Below are positions 30,074-38,821 of a stretch of DNA of 64,000 nucleotides, in pieces. The notes beneath the pieces were generated by a model. The model saw only the letters and a list, made by a program, of their open reading frames with translations, had not been told where the DNA came from and ran no database searches. Within the stretch, counting starts at the first letter, position 1. Every line of letters begins with the position of its first letter. The DNA is from Rhizobiaceae bacterium (GTDB lineage: Bacteria; Pseudomonadota; Alphaproteobacteria; Rhizobiales; Rhizobiaceae): the NCBI GenBank assembly GCA_023953775.1, contig JAMLJD010000009.1, positions 20,001 to 84,000 of the forward strand, given 5' to 3'. The position numbers and the translations under genes are program-made.

Positions 30074-30706
30074 ATGGAAGCGCCCGCCAAACGCCGCCGA
30101 ACCCGTATCCAGATCGAAAAGCGCGACCTCATCCTCGAGGCTGCCCTGGACGTGTTTTCAGCCCACGGATTTCGCGGTGCGACGGTCGACCAGATCGCTG
30201 AGGCGGCCGGCATGTCGAAGCCCAACCTGCTCTATTATTTCCGCGGCAAGGAAGACATCCACACCACGCTGATCAAGCGCTTGCTGGAGACCTGGCTGGC
30301 GCCGCTGCGCGAGCTCGACGACGTCGGCGACCCGATTTCGGAGCTGCGCAGCTACATCCGCCGCAAGCTGGAGATGTCCCGCGATTTCCCGCGCGAAAGC
30401 CGGCTGTTCGCCAACGAGATCCTGCAGGGCGCGCCGCGCGTCAAGCCGATGCTCGAAGGCGAACTGAAATCGCTGGTCGATGACAAGGCCGAGATCATCC
30501 GCGGCTGGATACGGGCCGGCAGGATCGCGCGCACCGATCCGTACCATCTGCTGTTCGCCATCTGGGCGACCACCCAGCATTATGCCGATTTCGACGTGCA
30601 GGTGCGGGCAGTGCTTGGCAGCAAGGGCGATGGCGAAGGCCGGTTCGAGGACGCCGCCCGCTTCCTGGAGCAACTTTTCCTCGACGGGCTGAAGCCGAAA
30701 CCCTGA
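30074..30706 (+). CDS. RutR-like TetR-family regulator of pyrimidine utilisation
   Basis: A 210-residue TetR-family protein with an N-terminal helix-turn-helix (ALDVFSAHGFRGATVDQIAEAAGMSKPNLLYYFRGKEDIH) and a long C-terminal domain of the YcdC/RutR type (ESRLFANEILQGAP, IWATTQHYADFDVQVRAVLG). RutR in Escherichia coli is a repressor released by uracil and thymine. The gene is divergent from the pyrimidine catabolic operon, with a RutR-like dyad between them, and a second dyad stands before preT. The role is by homology and context. Confidence 0.9.
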   Translation: MEAPAKRRRTRIQIEKRDLILEAALDVFSAHGFRGATVDQIAEAAGMSKPNLLYYFRGKEDIHTTLIKRLLETWLAPLRELDDVGDPISELRSYIRRKLEMSRDFPRESRLFANEILQGAPRVKPMLEGELKSLVDDKAEIIRGWIRAGRIARTDPYHLLFAIWATTQHYADFDVQVRAVLGSKGDGEGRFEDAARFLEQLFLDGLKPKP

Positions 30707-30721
30707 CACCCTCCGGCGTGG

Positions 30722-31345
30722 TTATGGCTGTCCGGGTCCGGCATCCTGTGCAGGTTGCCTGAGAAGTGTCAGCGCGACCTCGAGGACGGCAAGGATGGGC
30801 GCCCTGCTCCGTGCCGCGCGTGCCATCGGCACCGCGCCGTCCAAGGCCGCCAGCAAAGTCTGCGCGAGAGCGGTCACATCGGCCCCGTCCGTCGACGATA
30901 TCGACGTTGCGAGCGCGCGTGAAAACGCGTCCGTAACCCGTTGATACGACTCCTCGAGCTTGACCATCAGCCGCGCCTCGGCCGGTCCCGCCTCCTGCGC
31001 CATCACGCTCAGCAGCGCGCCGGTGGAGTAGTCGTTCTCCGCAAGCCAGTCCGCGGCGCCGCGAAAGAACGCCTCGACCGTCCGCGCGGCGGGCACGGAC
31101 CTTGTCGCACAGCGGTCGAAATGCGTTTCCATCTCGACGGTCAGCCACTCCAGCGCGGCGATGCCGAGGCTCTCCTTGCCGTCTGGAAAATGATGGTAGA
31201 GCGAGCCTTTCGGTACGCCTGCATGGGCCAGGATCTCGCTGATGCCGGTGCCGTGATAGCCGCGCCGCTGGAACAGCGTGACCGCCGCCCGGACCAGGCG
31301 GTCGCGGGTCACGAGTTCCCCGTCCACGGGCGGCGGTGACTTCAC
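30722..31345 (-). CDS. TetR-family repressor coupled to a thioesterase gene
   Basis: A 207-residue TetR protein. The helix-turn-helix is AAVTLFQRRGYHGTGISEILAHAGVPKGSLYHHFPDGKESL; the C-terminal domain (AAQTLLAALDGAVPMARAARS-like) suggests the LmrA/YxaF group. The GTG start overlaps the thioesterase stop (GTGA), so the two are translated together. A 44-bp perfect palindrome just before the thioesterase is the obvious binding site, so this would be an autoregulated pair. The inducer is unknown; an acyl-CoA or lipophilic compound is a reasonable guess. Confidence 0.88.
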   Translation of the reverse strand: MKSPPPVDGELVTRDRLVRAAVTLFQRRGYHGTGISEILAHAGVPKGSLYHHFPDGKESLGIAALEWLTVEMETHFDRCATRSVPAARTVEAFFRGAADWLAENDYSTGALLSVMAQEAGPAEARLMVKLEESYQRVTDAFSRALATSISSTDGADVTALAQTLLAALDGAVPMARAARSRAPILAVLEVALTLLRQPAQDAGPGQP

Positions 31346-31791
31346 AACCGGGCGCCGGCCCCGTTTCCGGCCAGCACCGCGATTGATGCGATCCCCGCCG
31401 CGCACAGCTTCTCGGCACCGCCGGCGGCGACCCCGAAAACCTGGACGTCCACGGTGACGACGGTTCGCCCTGCTCTCAGAACCCTGGTCTTCGCGACGAG
31501 GCGCTCTCCAAGTGCGGGTGAAACGAAATGCATGGAGAAGTTCGACGTGACGACGTCCATGCCGGATGCGATAGCGCCTGCCCATGCCGAAGCCATGTCG
31601 GCCAGGGCGCTGACGCATCCGCCGTGAACGTAGCCGTGATGCTGGGTCATGTCCTCGCGCACGTCGACGGTCAGCGTGACGCCGCTCTCATCGGCTTCGA
31701 CGAGGCGCGGCGACAGCCATTGGTTGAAGCCCTGCCGCGCGGTCGACGTTTCCAGCCGCTGCCTGACCTGTTCGACGCTCCACTTCCGCAT
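31342..31791 (-). CDS. PaaI-family hotdog thioesterase under a palindromic operator
   Basis: A 149-residue hotdog protein. It contains REDMTQHHGYVHGGCVSALADMASAWAGAI, the PaaI/YigI-type active-site loop and helix, and a following strand MHFVSPALGERLVA. The ATG at 31791 is preceded by GGGGGTGGC, which is itself the edge of the palindrome, so repressor binding and ribosome access involve the same bases. An upstream in-frame extension would run through the palindrome and is unlikely. It is the first gene of a two-gene operon with tetR. Substrate unknown. Confidence 0.85.
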   Translation of the reverse strand: MRKWSVEQVRQRLETSTARQGFNQWLSPRLVEADESGVTLTVDVREDMTQHHGYVHGGCVSALADMASAWAGAIASGMDVVTSNFSMHFVSPALGERLVAKTRVLRAGRTVVTVDVQVFGVAAGGAEKLCAAGIASIAVLAGNGAGARL

Positions 31792-31792
31792 G

Positions 31793-31836
31793 CCACCCCC
31801 TATCACTAGACCGATCGGTCTAGTGATAGGGGGTGG
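31793..31836. promoter_or_regulatory. 44-bp perfect palindromic operator
   Basis: Perfect inverted repeat with no spacer; each arm is 22 bp and the core is ACTAGACCGATCGGTCTAGT. It begins one base upstream of the thioesterase ATG. Core elements of the TAGACCG/CGGTCTA type are typical of TetR-family operators, and the repressor gene is the next gene in the operon. Confidence 0.85.
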
Positions 31837-31936
31837 AGGTTCCGTGCGCAAGCCGGAAGATCAGACGAAAACCGCCCCGTGTCCTCCTGGACGCGGGGCG
31901 AACCTGGGAACTGAACCTCGAAGGTCCGCCCCTCGA

Positions 31937-32401
31937 CTAGCGGATCGCGACCGCCGCGAAAGCCGCGTCGATGCGCAGATCGGCGACACGCGGGCTGGCC
32001 TCCGGCGCGGCAGGCGCGGTATCGGCCGACGCTGTCTTCACCGGCTGGTCGTCATCACCCAGATAGGAGGCGACGTAACGCATCACTGTATTGAGCGGGT
32101 CCACACGCGTCGCGTCGATCGCGTGGATGTCGAGATCGTGCTCCGGGTCGGGCATGAAGCTCGGGCCGATCATCCGCACGTCACGACGCACCTCGGGGAT
32201 CGGCATCGGCTCCCGCGTCACGACCGGGCCGCTGTTGATGCGGCGCGCCCTCTTTACCGCCGTCCCGACGGTGTTTTCGGCCGCCGTCTCGACCTGCGCG
32301 GGGCGCGGCGTGGGAACGGGCGCGAATTTTGGCAGCATGGTCGCGTGGGCGGTCGTGGCGCCGAGAAGCAATGCCGCAAGGAACGTCAACCGGGTTTTCA
32401 T
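31937..32401 (-). CDS. Small exported protein of unknown function
   Basis: A 154-residue protein with a clear signal peptide (MKTRLTFLAALLLGATTAHA) followed by a Pro/Arg-rich stretch and an acidic, Ala-rich tail. The start at 32401 has GGAGG upstream; an earlier in-frame ATG is not favoured. No domain is recognised. The segments MPIPEVRRDVRMIGPSFMP and DPLNTVMRYVASYL look like the conserved parts. It is divergent from the P450 at 32591. Periplasmic or outer-membrane location is likely. Confidence 0.75.
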   Translation of the reverse strand: MKTRLTFLAALLLGATTAHATMLPKFAPVPTPRPAQVETAAENTVGTAVKRARRINSGPVVTREPMPIPEVRRDVRMIGPSFMPDPEHDLDIHAIDATRVDPLNTVMRYVASYLGDDDQPVKTASADTAPAAPEASPRVADLRIDAAFAAVAIR

Positions 32402-32590
32402 CGCAAAAATCCTCCAGGCCTCCGGATGCGCTCCGGAAACGCTTTTCATTCTCGATTTGTCTGAATCGCGCTTTCGTTCTTAGAATGCGCTGCCTTTCGT
32501 GGTGGAAAACGCACGGAGCCTTCCGAGGTTCCCGAGGAGATTGACGGCCGCGCGCCGGTCTCCAAATCGCAGGTATCTGGGGGAAGTCGC

Positions 32591-33970
32591 ATGGAGGGCA
32601 GACCGGACAGGCCGATACCGCCGGCGCCGGTGCCGCTGGAACGCACACCGCCGCCGCTCACGCTGTTTCGCATGATGCGCCGCAACCCGATCGAGACGCT
32701 CACCCGGGCGCACTATGAAGACCTGACAGTCACGACGCGCTCTTTCCTCGGCACTGTCGTCGCAACGAGTTCGCCCGCCGCCGTGCGCCACGTGATGATC
32801 GCAAATGCCGCCAACTACCGGCGGCACCCCTTGCAGAGCCGGATACTGTCGGACGGCCTCGGTTTCGGCCTGCTCGGCGCCGACGGCGATCAATGGCGGT
32901 CGCAGCGCAGCGTCATCGCACCCTTCTTTTCGCCGCGCGCCGTGGCCGGTTTCGAGGACGTCATGATCGCCACGTCCGCCGGAATGGTCGATGAGTGGCG
33001 CCGGCAGCCAGACGGAAGCCGAATCAACCTGTTCGACGAAATATCGGCTGCGTCGGTCCGGATGGTTTCGGATGCGCTGTTTCCCGACGGGATCGGCGAC
33101 GCGGCCACTGCGTTTCCCGACGCGTTCACCCACTATGTCGAGAAGGCCGGCCGGATCGGCGTGGCTGACCCGCTCCCGTTCCTGTCATGGCTTCCACGCC
33201 CTGGCCATCTGCGCGCGCTGCCGCAGATCCGCGCGTTCGAGCGCATCGCCGACGCGATCGTCGCGGCGCACGACCAAGGTGAAGCAGCCGGTTCCCGGCC
33301 GTCCGGAATTGTAGGCCACATGCGTTCGGGCGCGACGGACAAGCGCCGGAACGAGCTCGACGAGCACGAGGTCAGGGCCAATATCAAGACCTTCCTCGCC
33401 GCCGGATACGAAACATCGGCGACGACCCTGTCCCTCGCGCTCTATCTTCTGTCGCTTGATCCGCCGTGGCGCGAGCGCATCGAGGCCGAGGCGGACCGGG
33501 AAATCGGCGACGCGGCGCCCTCGGCCGGCCTCGCCGCCCGGCTGACCGAAACAAGGGCCGTAGTCGAGGAAACCTTGCGGCTCTATCCATCGGGGCCATT
33601 CATCGCGCGTCAGGCGCTCGGCCCCGACGAGGTCGATGGCGAGCGGTTCGGCCCCCGCGCGACGGTCGTCATCTCGCCCTGGGTCATCCACCGCCACAAG
33701 CGCCTGTGGCAGGCGCCCGAATGTTTCGATCCGTCCCGTTTCCTGCCCGGCCGGCGCGAAAGCATCGACAGGTTTTCCTACCTGCCATTCGGCATGGGCG
33801 CGCGAATCTGTGTCGGCCACCAGTTCGCACTGCAGTCGCTGACGATCCATCTCGCGATGATCGTCCGCGCCTTTCGCCTCGAGCCCGCCTCCGGCTTCAG
33901 GGTCTGGCCGTCGCACATCCTGACGCTGCGGCCCGGCGGCCCGATGCCGATGACGCTGCATCGGCGCTAG
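32591..33970 (+). CDS. Cytochrome P450
   Basis: A 459-residue P450, longer than class I bacterial ones and closer to CYP102/eukaryotic-like forms. It shows the I-helix FLAAGYETSATTLSLALYLLS, K-helix ExxR (VEETLRLYP), PxRF-like FDPSRFLPGRR, and the haem loop FGMGARICVGHQFA with the ligand Cys. There is no membrane anchor and no fused reductase. No redox partner gene is nearby. Substrate unknown; fatty acids or terpenoids are typical for such sequences. The stop is 49 bp from the convergent DMT transporter end. Confidence 0.92.
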   Translation: MEGRPDRPIPPAPVPLERTPPPLTLFRMMRRNPIETLTRAHYEDLTVTTRSFLGTVVATSSPAAVRHVMIANAANYRRHPLQSRILSDGLGFGLLGADGDQWRSQRSVIAPFFSPRAVAGFEDVMIATSAGMVDEWRRQPDGSRINLFDEISAASVRMVSDALFPDGIGDAATAFPDAFTHYVEKAGRIGVADPLPFLSWLPRPGHLRALPQIRAFERIADAIVAAHDQGEAAGSRPSGIVGHMRSGATDKRRNELDEHEVRANIKTFLAAGYETSATTLSLALYLLSLDPPWRERIEAEADREIGDAAPSAGLAARLTETRAVVEETLRLYPSGPFIARQALGPDEVDGERFGPRATVVISPWVIHRHKRLWQAPECFDPSRFLPGRRESIDRFSYLPFGMGARICVGHQFALQSLTIHLAMIVRAFRLEPASGFRVWPSHILTLRPGGPMPMTLHRR

Positions 33971-34022
33971 CATGAATCGCTGTCGCACAGACGGCAACGC
34001 TCCGCTGCCCGCGGGCCCTGCT

Positions 34023-34964
34023 TCAGCCGTCGGACGCGAACGCCAGGACGACAAGGCCCAGCACCGTCACCAGCGCGCCGGCCGCGATCACCGGGCTTGC
34101 CCAGCCATGGCCCAGCAGGCCCTCGTAGAGGATGATGAAGGACGGCGTCAGGTAGTTGTAGGCGAGCACCTTCGAGGCCGGCAGCCGCAGTGCCGCGAAC
34201 TGCAGCAGGAAGAACGTGCCGGCGGTCGTGAACACGGAAAGGTAGAGGATCGCCCACCAGACGACCGCCGGCAGGCCGGCCCAGTCCGTCGAGACGATCT
34301 CCCCGAACCCGTAGAGCGCGATGCATAGCCCCGTGGCGAGCAGCGTCCAGAAGGTGAAGGCGATCACCGGCTCGCCGCGATTGAACTTCCGGACCAGCGA
34401 CGCATAGGCGGCATGGCCGGCGACGCCGACCGCGAAGATCAGCTCTCCGCGCCCGACGTCGAACGCCAGCATCGCGTCGAGGTCGCCGCGGAAGATCACC
34501 CACAGCGCGCCGAGGCCGGCAAAGACGAGGCTGGCGATCACCAGCCCGCCCGGCGTCTGCTTGAGAAGAAAATAGCCGAAGAAGGCGCTCATCAGCGGCA
34601 TCAGCGTGAACACCGCGCCGGTCGATACCGGGTCGGTGAACTGCAACGCCACGAACATGGTGATGAAGAACACCGCCATCAGCGCACCGAGCACGCCGTA
34701 GCGCCACGGCGCGCGCGGCGCGGGAATGCGCCCCTTGAGAAGGATGAGCGCGGCGATCCCCATCAGGGTGGTGCCGAACAGGAACCGCGTCGCGTTGAGA
34801 GCGGCAGGTCCCATATGGGGCGCTGCCAGCGCGCCGAACGAGAACGACCCCGCAACGAGAGCGGCGAACAGAAGCATGGCGAGATGGCCGAGCAGCTTCT
34901 GACGCCCGGTCGCGAAGGAACTGGCGCGTGGAAGTATGGCCGTCGCTTCCGGAATATGGCTCAA
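34023..34964 (-). CDS. DMT/EamA-family transporter
   Basis: A 313-residue inner-membrane protein with about ten hydrophobic helices in two EamA repeats. The first begins LGHLAMLLFAALVAGSFSFGALAAPHMGPAALNATRFLFG; the second starts around FAVGVAGHAAYASLVRKFN. It starts at TTG 34964; a later ATG at 34877 would cut into the first helix. Substrate unknown; relatives export amino acids or other metabolites. It is not part of the neighbouring preTA operon, being separated by a strong inverted repeat. Confidence 0.86.
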   Translation of the reverse strand: MSHIPEATAILPRASSFATGRQKLLGHLAMLLFAALVAGSFSFGALAAPHMGPAALNATRFLFGTTLMGIAALILLKGRIPAPRAPWRYGVLGALMAVFFITMFVALQFTDPVSTGAVFTLMPLMSAFFGYFLLKQTPGGLVIASLVFAGLGALWVIFRGDLDAMLAFDVGRGELIFAVGVAGHAAYASLVRKFNRGEPVIAFTFWTLLATGLCIALYGFGEIVSTDWAGLPAVVWWAILYLSVFTTAGTFFLLQFAALRLPASKVLAYNYLTPSFIILYEGLLGHGWASPVIAAGALVTVLGLVVLAFASDG

Positions 34965-35028
34965 GTCACGGATGTCCTGCGTGGGCCTTCGCGACGCCGC
35001 CGGCTCGGATGGGCTGGGACCAGCACGA

Positions 35029-35068
35029 GGCGGAACCGCCGGTTACGCGATACGATGGCGGTTCCGCC
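35029..35068. terminator. Inverted repeat, probable preA terminator
   Basis: GGCGGAACCGCC (35029-35040) and GGCGGTTCCGCC (35057-35068) are exact reverse complements around a 16-bp loop, just past the preA stop on the minus strand. There is no T-run, so it may act as a 3' stabilising stem or a factor-dependent end. Confidence 0.6.
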
Positions 35069-35084
35069 CCCGCTGGGAGGAAGG

Positions 35085-36398
35085 CTATTCGGCTGCCACC
35101 TTGGCGGCCGGGTTGTTGGGATGCGTCGTCCAGTTGGCGTAGACGGGGTCGACGGGCTTGCCGGTGCGCTCGTCGAGCGCCCCCGCGGCCAGCGGCTCCA
35201 TCGTGATGCAGCCTTCGACGGGGCAGACGTTGACGCACAGATTGCAGCCGACGCACTCGTCCTCCATCACCTCGAAATGGCGCTTGCCGTCGACCATCGC
35301 CGTGATCGCCTGGTGCGAGGTATCCTCGCAGGCGATATGGCAGCGGCCGCATTTGATGCAGGCGTCCTGGTCGATCCGCGCCTTGGCGATGTAGTTGAGG
35401 TTGAGATACTGCCAGTCGGTGACGTTGGGCGTCGCGCGGCCGATGACGTCGTCCAGCGTCGCGTGCCCCTTGGCGTCCATCCAGTTCTTCAGCCCCTCGA
35501 TCATCTCCTCGACGATCTTGAAGCCGTAGGTCATCGCCGCGGTGCAGACCTGGACGTTGCCGGCGCCCAGCGCCATGAACTCGGCCGCGTCGCGCCAGGT
35601 CGTGATGCCGCCGATGCCGGAGATCGCCAGGCCGCGCGTCTCCGGATCGCGCGCGATCTCGGCCACCATGTTCATGGCGATCGGCTTCACCGCCGGGCCG
35701 CAATAGCCGCCATGCGTGCCCTTGCCGTCGATCGACGGCTCCGGCGAGAACGTGTCCAGATTGACGGCGGTGATCGAATTGATCGTGTTGATCAGCGACA
35801 CCGCGTCGGTGCCGCCGGCATGCGCGGCGCGCGCCGGCTTGCGAACGTCCGTGACGTTCGGTGTCAGCTTGGTGATCACCGGCATGCGCGTGTACTGCTT
35901 GCACCAGCGCACGACCATCTCGACATATTCCGGCACCTGACCGACCGCCGCGCCCATGCCGCGCTCGCTCATGCCGTGCGGACAGCCGAAATTGAGCTCG
36001 ATGCCGTCCGCGCCCGTCTCCTCGACCAGCGGCAGGATCGCCTTCCAGGCATTTTCCTCGCACGGCACCATGATCGAGGCGATCAGCGCCCTGTCCGGCC
36101 AGTTCATCTTCACCTGCTTCATCTCGCGCAGGTTCACGTAGAGGTCGCGGTCGGTGATCAGCTCGATATTGTTGAGGCCGAGCAGCCGCCGGTCAGCGCC
36201 CCAGATCGCGCCGTAGCGCGGCCCGTTGACGTTGACGACCGGCGGGCCTTCCTCGCCGAGCGTCTTCCACACCACGCCGCCCCAGCCCGCCTTGAAGGCG
36301 CGCTCGACATTGTAGGCCTTGTCGGTCGGCGGCGCCGACGCCAGCCAGAACGGATTGGGCGACTTGATGCCGACGAAATTGTTGCGAATGTCTGCCAT
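35085..36398 (-). CDS. preA: NAD-dependent dihydropyrimidine dehydrogenase subunit PreA
   Basis: A 437-residue catalytic subunit that reduces uracil or thymine to the dihydro form, the first step of reductive pyrimidine catabolism. The N-terminal FMN-binding TIM barrel (about 1-310, with NFVGIKSPNPFWLASAPPT and GIELNFGCPHGMSERGMG) is followed by two 4Fe-4S motifs: CIKCGRCHIACEDTSHQAI and CVGCNLCVNVCPVEGC. Length is normal. It is the last gene of preT-methyltransferase-preA, 12 bp after the methyltransferase. Confidence 0.95.
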   Translation of the reverse strand: MADIRNNFVGIKSPNPFWLASAPPTDKAYNVERAFKAGWGGVVWKTLGEEGPPVVNVNGPRYGAIWGADRRLLGLNNIELITDRDLYVNLREMKQVKMNWPDRALIASIMVPCEENAWKAILPLVEETGADGIELNFGCPHGMSERGMGAAVGQVPEYVEMVVRWCKQYTRMPVITKLTPNVTDVRKPARAAHAGGTDAVSLINTINSITAVNLDTFSPEPSIDGKGTHGGYCGPAVKPIAMNMVAEIARDPETRGLAISGIGGITTWRDAAEFMALGAGNVQVCTAAMTYGFKIVEEMIEGLKNWMDAKGHATLDDVIGRATPNVTDWQYLNLNYIAKARIDQDACIKCGRCHIACEDTSHQAITAMVDGKRHFEVMEDECVGCNLCVNVCPVEGCITMEPLAAGALDERTGKPVDPVYANWTTHPNNPAAKVAAE

Positions 36399-36410
36399 GG
36401 GTCTGTCTCC

Positions 36411-37235
36411 CTACGGGTCCAGGCGGAAGATGATCTCGACCGGCGCGATGCACCGGCGGTTGAGGCCATCGACCATGTTGGCGATCTTGGTCGGGGCATT
36501 CTCGCCCATGATGAGCGGCAGGCCGATCGGCGGAGGACCGCTTTGGGCGAGCCTGGCGGAGAGCTTCCTGAAGAATTCCCTGCCGAAATCGCCCCGGTTG
36601 CGGGTTGCAACGATGTCGAACCCGGCAGCCCTCCCGGCTGCCTCGTAGACATCGGGCGCCGCGAGGAAGGAGCCGTCCTGTCCGCTTGCCCACGGCACCG
36701 GATAGTTCAACCCTTCTTCTTCGCCGGCCATAACGTCGTAGACGGCCAAATACCCGCCGGGCTTCAGGGCCCGGGCCGCCTCGGCGAAAAGTGTCTGCTT
36801 GTCGGGAATGTTCATCCCGACATGAATGAGCGTCGCGACATCATACGCATCGTCATCCACCGGCAGGTCGGTGCCCGACCCGACCTCGAACGTCGCCGGA
36901 ACACCGACCGCGGCGCACAGCGCCTGCGCCGTCTCGACGAATTCCGGCGTCAGGTCGATACCGTGAACCGTGCAGCCGTACTGGCTGGTGAGAAACCGCG
37001 CCGTGCCGCCGATGCCGGATCCGATATCCAGCACCCTGCTTTCCTTCGACAGCGGCACCTGATCCATCAGTTCCTGCGTTGCCGCCAGTCCGCCGATGTG
37101 AAACTCGTCCACCGGCTTCAGGTCGCTCGCCGTGACCGAGGACAGATCCTTGCCGATCTTGCCGAGCGCGTCCGTGATCCGGCTCAGGAGCGTTCCGCTC
37201 GAATAGTGGTCGGCAACGACTGCCTCGACGGTCAT
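36411..37235 (-). CDS. Class I SAM-dependent methyltransferase inside the preTA operon
   Basis: A 274-residue methyltransferase. SAM motif I is VLDIGSGIGGTARFL, followed by the acidic loop YGCTVHGIDLTPEFVE, then DVATLIHVGMNIPD and LKPGGYLAVYDVM. The family resembles UbiE/Coq5 or sarcosine/dimethylglycine methyltransferases. It lies between preT (22 bp upstream) and preA (12 bp downstream), in the same direction and with tight spacing, so it is very likely co-expressed with dihydropyrimidine dehydrogenase. No methylation step is known in reductive pyrimidine catabolism; the substrate cannot be told. Confidence 0.88.
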   Translation of the reverse strand: MTVEAVVADHYSSGTLLSRITDALGKIGKDLSSVTASDLKPVDEFHIGGLAATQELMDQVPLSKESRVLDIGSGIGGTARFLTSQYGCTVHGIDLTPEFVETAQALCAAVGVPATFEVGSGTDLPVDDDAYDVATLIHVGMNIPDKQTLFAEAARALKPGGYLAVYDVMAGEEEGLNYPVPWASGQDGSFLAAPDVYEAAGRAAGFDIVATRNRGDFGREFFRKLSARLAQSGPPPIGLPLIMGENAPTKIANMVDGLNRRCIAPVEIIFRLDP

Positions 37236-37257
37236 GGCGATAGCCTCCCCCGGCTGA

Positions 37258-38613
37258 TCATGCGCTCAGCGATGCGTGAATGCTTTCGGCCGCATCCCTG
37301 CCGGCCGCGACCGCCGCGACCGTCAAATCCTCGCGATGGTCGGCGACGCAGTCGCCGCCCGCCCACACGTCCGCCAGCGACGTGCGGCCTTCGGCATCGA
37401 CCTTGATGCGCCCCTTCTCGAGCGCGATCTGCGCGCCGCTGCCGTTCAGCGCCCCGGCCTCGAACGACTGGCCGATCGCCTTGAACACCTGGTCGGCCGG
37501 CAGCGTCACCGTCTCGCCGGTGGAGCCGAGCTTGCCGTCCTTCAGTGCGGTGTATTCGAGCTCGATGCCGGTCACCGCGTCGCCGTCGCGCACCAGCGCC
37601 TTCGGCTGCAGCCAGTGCCGGATCGTAACGCCCTTCGCGGCGGCGAGGTCCTGCTCCCATTCCGACGCGTTCATCTGCTCCTTGCCGCGGCGGTAGCAGA
37701 TCGTCACCTCTTCGGCGCCGAGCAGCTTCGACTGGATCGCCGCGTCGATCGCCGTCATGCCGCCGCCGATCACCACGACGCGGCGACCGACCGGCAGCGA
37801 CGCCAGGTCCTCGGCCTGCCGCAGCCCGGCGATGAACTCGACCGCGTTCTCGACGCCGGCCGCCGCCTCGCCGTCGACGCCCAGCCCGTTGACGCCGGCG
37901 AGCCCCATGGCGAGGAACACCGCGTCATGGTCCTCGCGCAGCGAGGCGAGCGTGAAATCGCGCCCCAGCGCCTTGTCGTAGTCGATCCGGATGCCGCCGA
38001 TCGAGATCACGTAATCGACCTCTGCCTGGGCGAAGCCGTCGACGGATTTGTACGCCGCGATGCCGTACTCGTTGAGACCGCCGGGCTTCGGGCGCGCCTC
38101 GAGCACGGTGACGTCGTGGCCGTGCATGGCCAGCCGGTGCGCGCAGGCAAGACCCGCCGGCCCCGCCCCGACCACGGCGACCGTCTTGCCGCTCGAAGCC
38201 GCCCGCGCATAGAACTGCTTGCCCTGCGCCATCGCGGTGTCGGTTGCGTAGCGCTGCAACTGGCCGATCTGCACCGGCTTGCCTTCCGCCACCTCGCGCA
38301 CGCAGACCTCCTCGCACAGCGTCTCGGTCGGGCAGACGCGCGCGCACATGCCGCCGAGAATGTTCTGGTCGAAGATGGTCTTGGCCGAGCCGAGCGGATT
38401 GCCGGTCGCGATCTGCCGGATGAACATCGGGATGTCGATCGACGTCGGACAGGCCTGCATGCACGGCGCGTCGTAGCAGAAATAGCACCGGTCGGCTTCC
38501 ACCAGCGCCTCGTGATGGTCGAGCGCGGGATGCAGATCGGCGAAATTGGCCTCGTAATCCGAAGGAGCGAGCCGGCCTGCGGCGATCCCTTCCTTGTACT
38601 GCCCTGCAGTCAT
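37258..38613 (-). CDS. preT: NAD-dependent dihydropyrimidine dehydrogenase subunit PreT
   Basis: A 451-residue electron-input subunit related to the glutamate synthase small subunit. N-terminal cysteine clusters (CYFCYDAPCMQACPTSIDIP, then GMCARVCPTETLCEEVCV) bind 4Fe-4S centres. An FAD site follows (VAVVGAGPAGLACAHRLAMHG), then an NAD site (VVVIGGGMTAIDAAIQSKLLG) and the C-terminal FAD motif DVWAGGDCV. It passes electrons from NADH to PreA. It is first in its operon, with a RutR-like box about 55 bp upstream of the ATG. Confidence 0.95.
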   Translation of the reverse strand: MTAGQYKEGIAAGRLAPSDYEANFADLHPALDHHEALVEADRCYFCYDAPCMQACPTSIDIPMFIRQIATGNPLGSAKTIFDQNILGGMCARVCPTETLCEEVCVREVAEGKPVQIGQLQRYATDTAMAQGKQFYARAASSGKTVAVVGAGPAGLACAHRLAMHGHDVTVLEARPKPGGLNEYGIAAYKSVDGFAQAEVDYVISIGGIRIDYDKALGRDFTLASLREDHDAVFLAMGLAGVNGLGVDGEAAAGVENAVEFIAGLRQAEDLASLPVGRRVVVIGGGMTAIDAAIQSKLLGAEEVTICYRRGKEQMNASEWEQDLAAAKGVTIRHWLQPKALVRDGDAVTGIELEYTALKDGKLGSTGETVTLPADQVFKAIGQSFEAGALNGSGAQIALEKGRIKVDAEGRTSLADVWAGGDCVADHREDLTVAAVAAGRDAAESIHASLSA

Positions 38614-38666
38614 GCGGGTTCCCCGTATTCTTGGTTGTTGGGGAAAAGGCTAGCAGGTTTTGTTTT

Positions 38667-38682
38667 TTTATCAATCGGTCAA
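38667..38682. promoter_or_regulatory. Second RutR-like box upstream of preT
   Basis: Read on the minus strand, TTGACCGATTGATAAA shares its first 11 bases exactly with the dyad TTGACCGATTGGACAA of the rutR/aminotransferase region. The right half is weaker. It lies in an AT-rich stretch suitable for the preT promoter. Confidence 0.65.
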
Positions 38683-38821
38683 ATATTTCGCCGACAACGC
38701 AAGCTCTTGAAAAGATGAGTAGAAAAGTCCAGATTTTCGATACCGCGTGAATCGCGCGGTTCGGGCGCAACCCGGGAAGCGGTGTTCGCGTTCCTCCCGC
38801 GTCTCAGCAACAGGACCGTTC

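Noticed and set aside
34413..37406. A 997-codon plus-strand frame across the DMT transporter, preA and methyltransferase genes
   Set aside because: It runs antisense to three well-recognised genes and its product is low-complexity His/Arg-rich.
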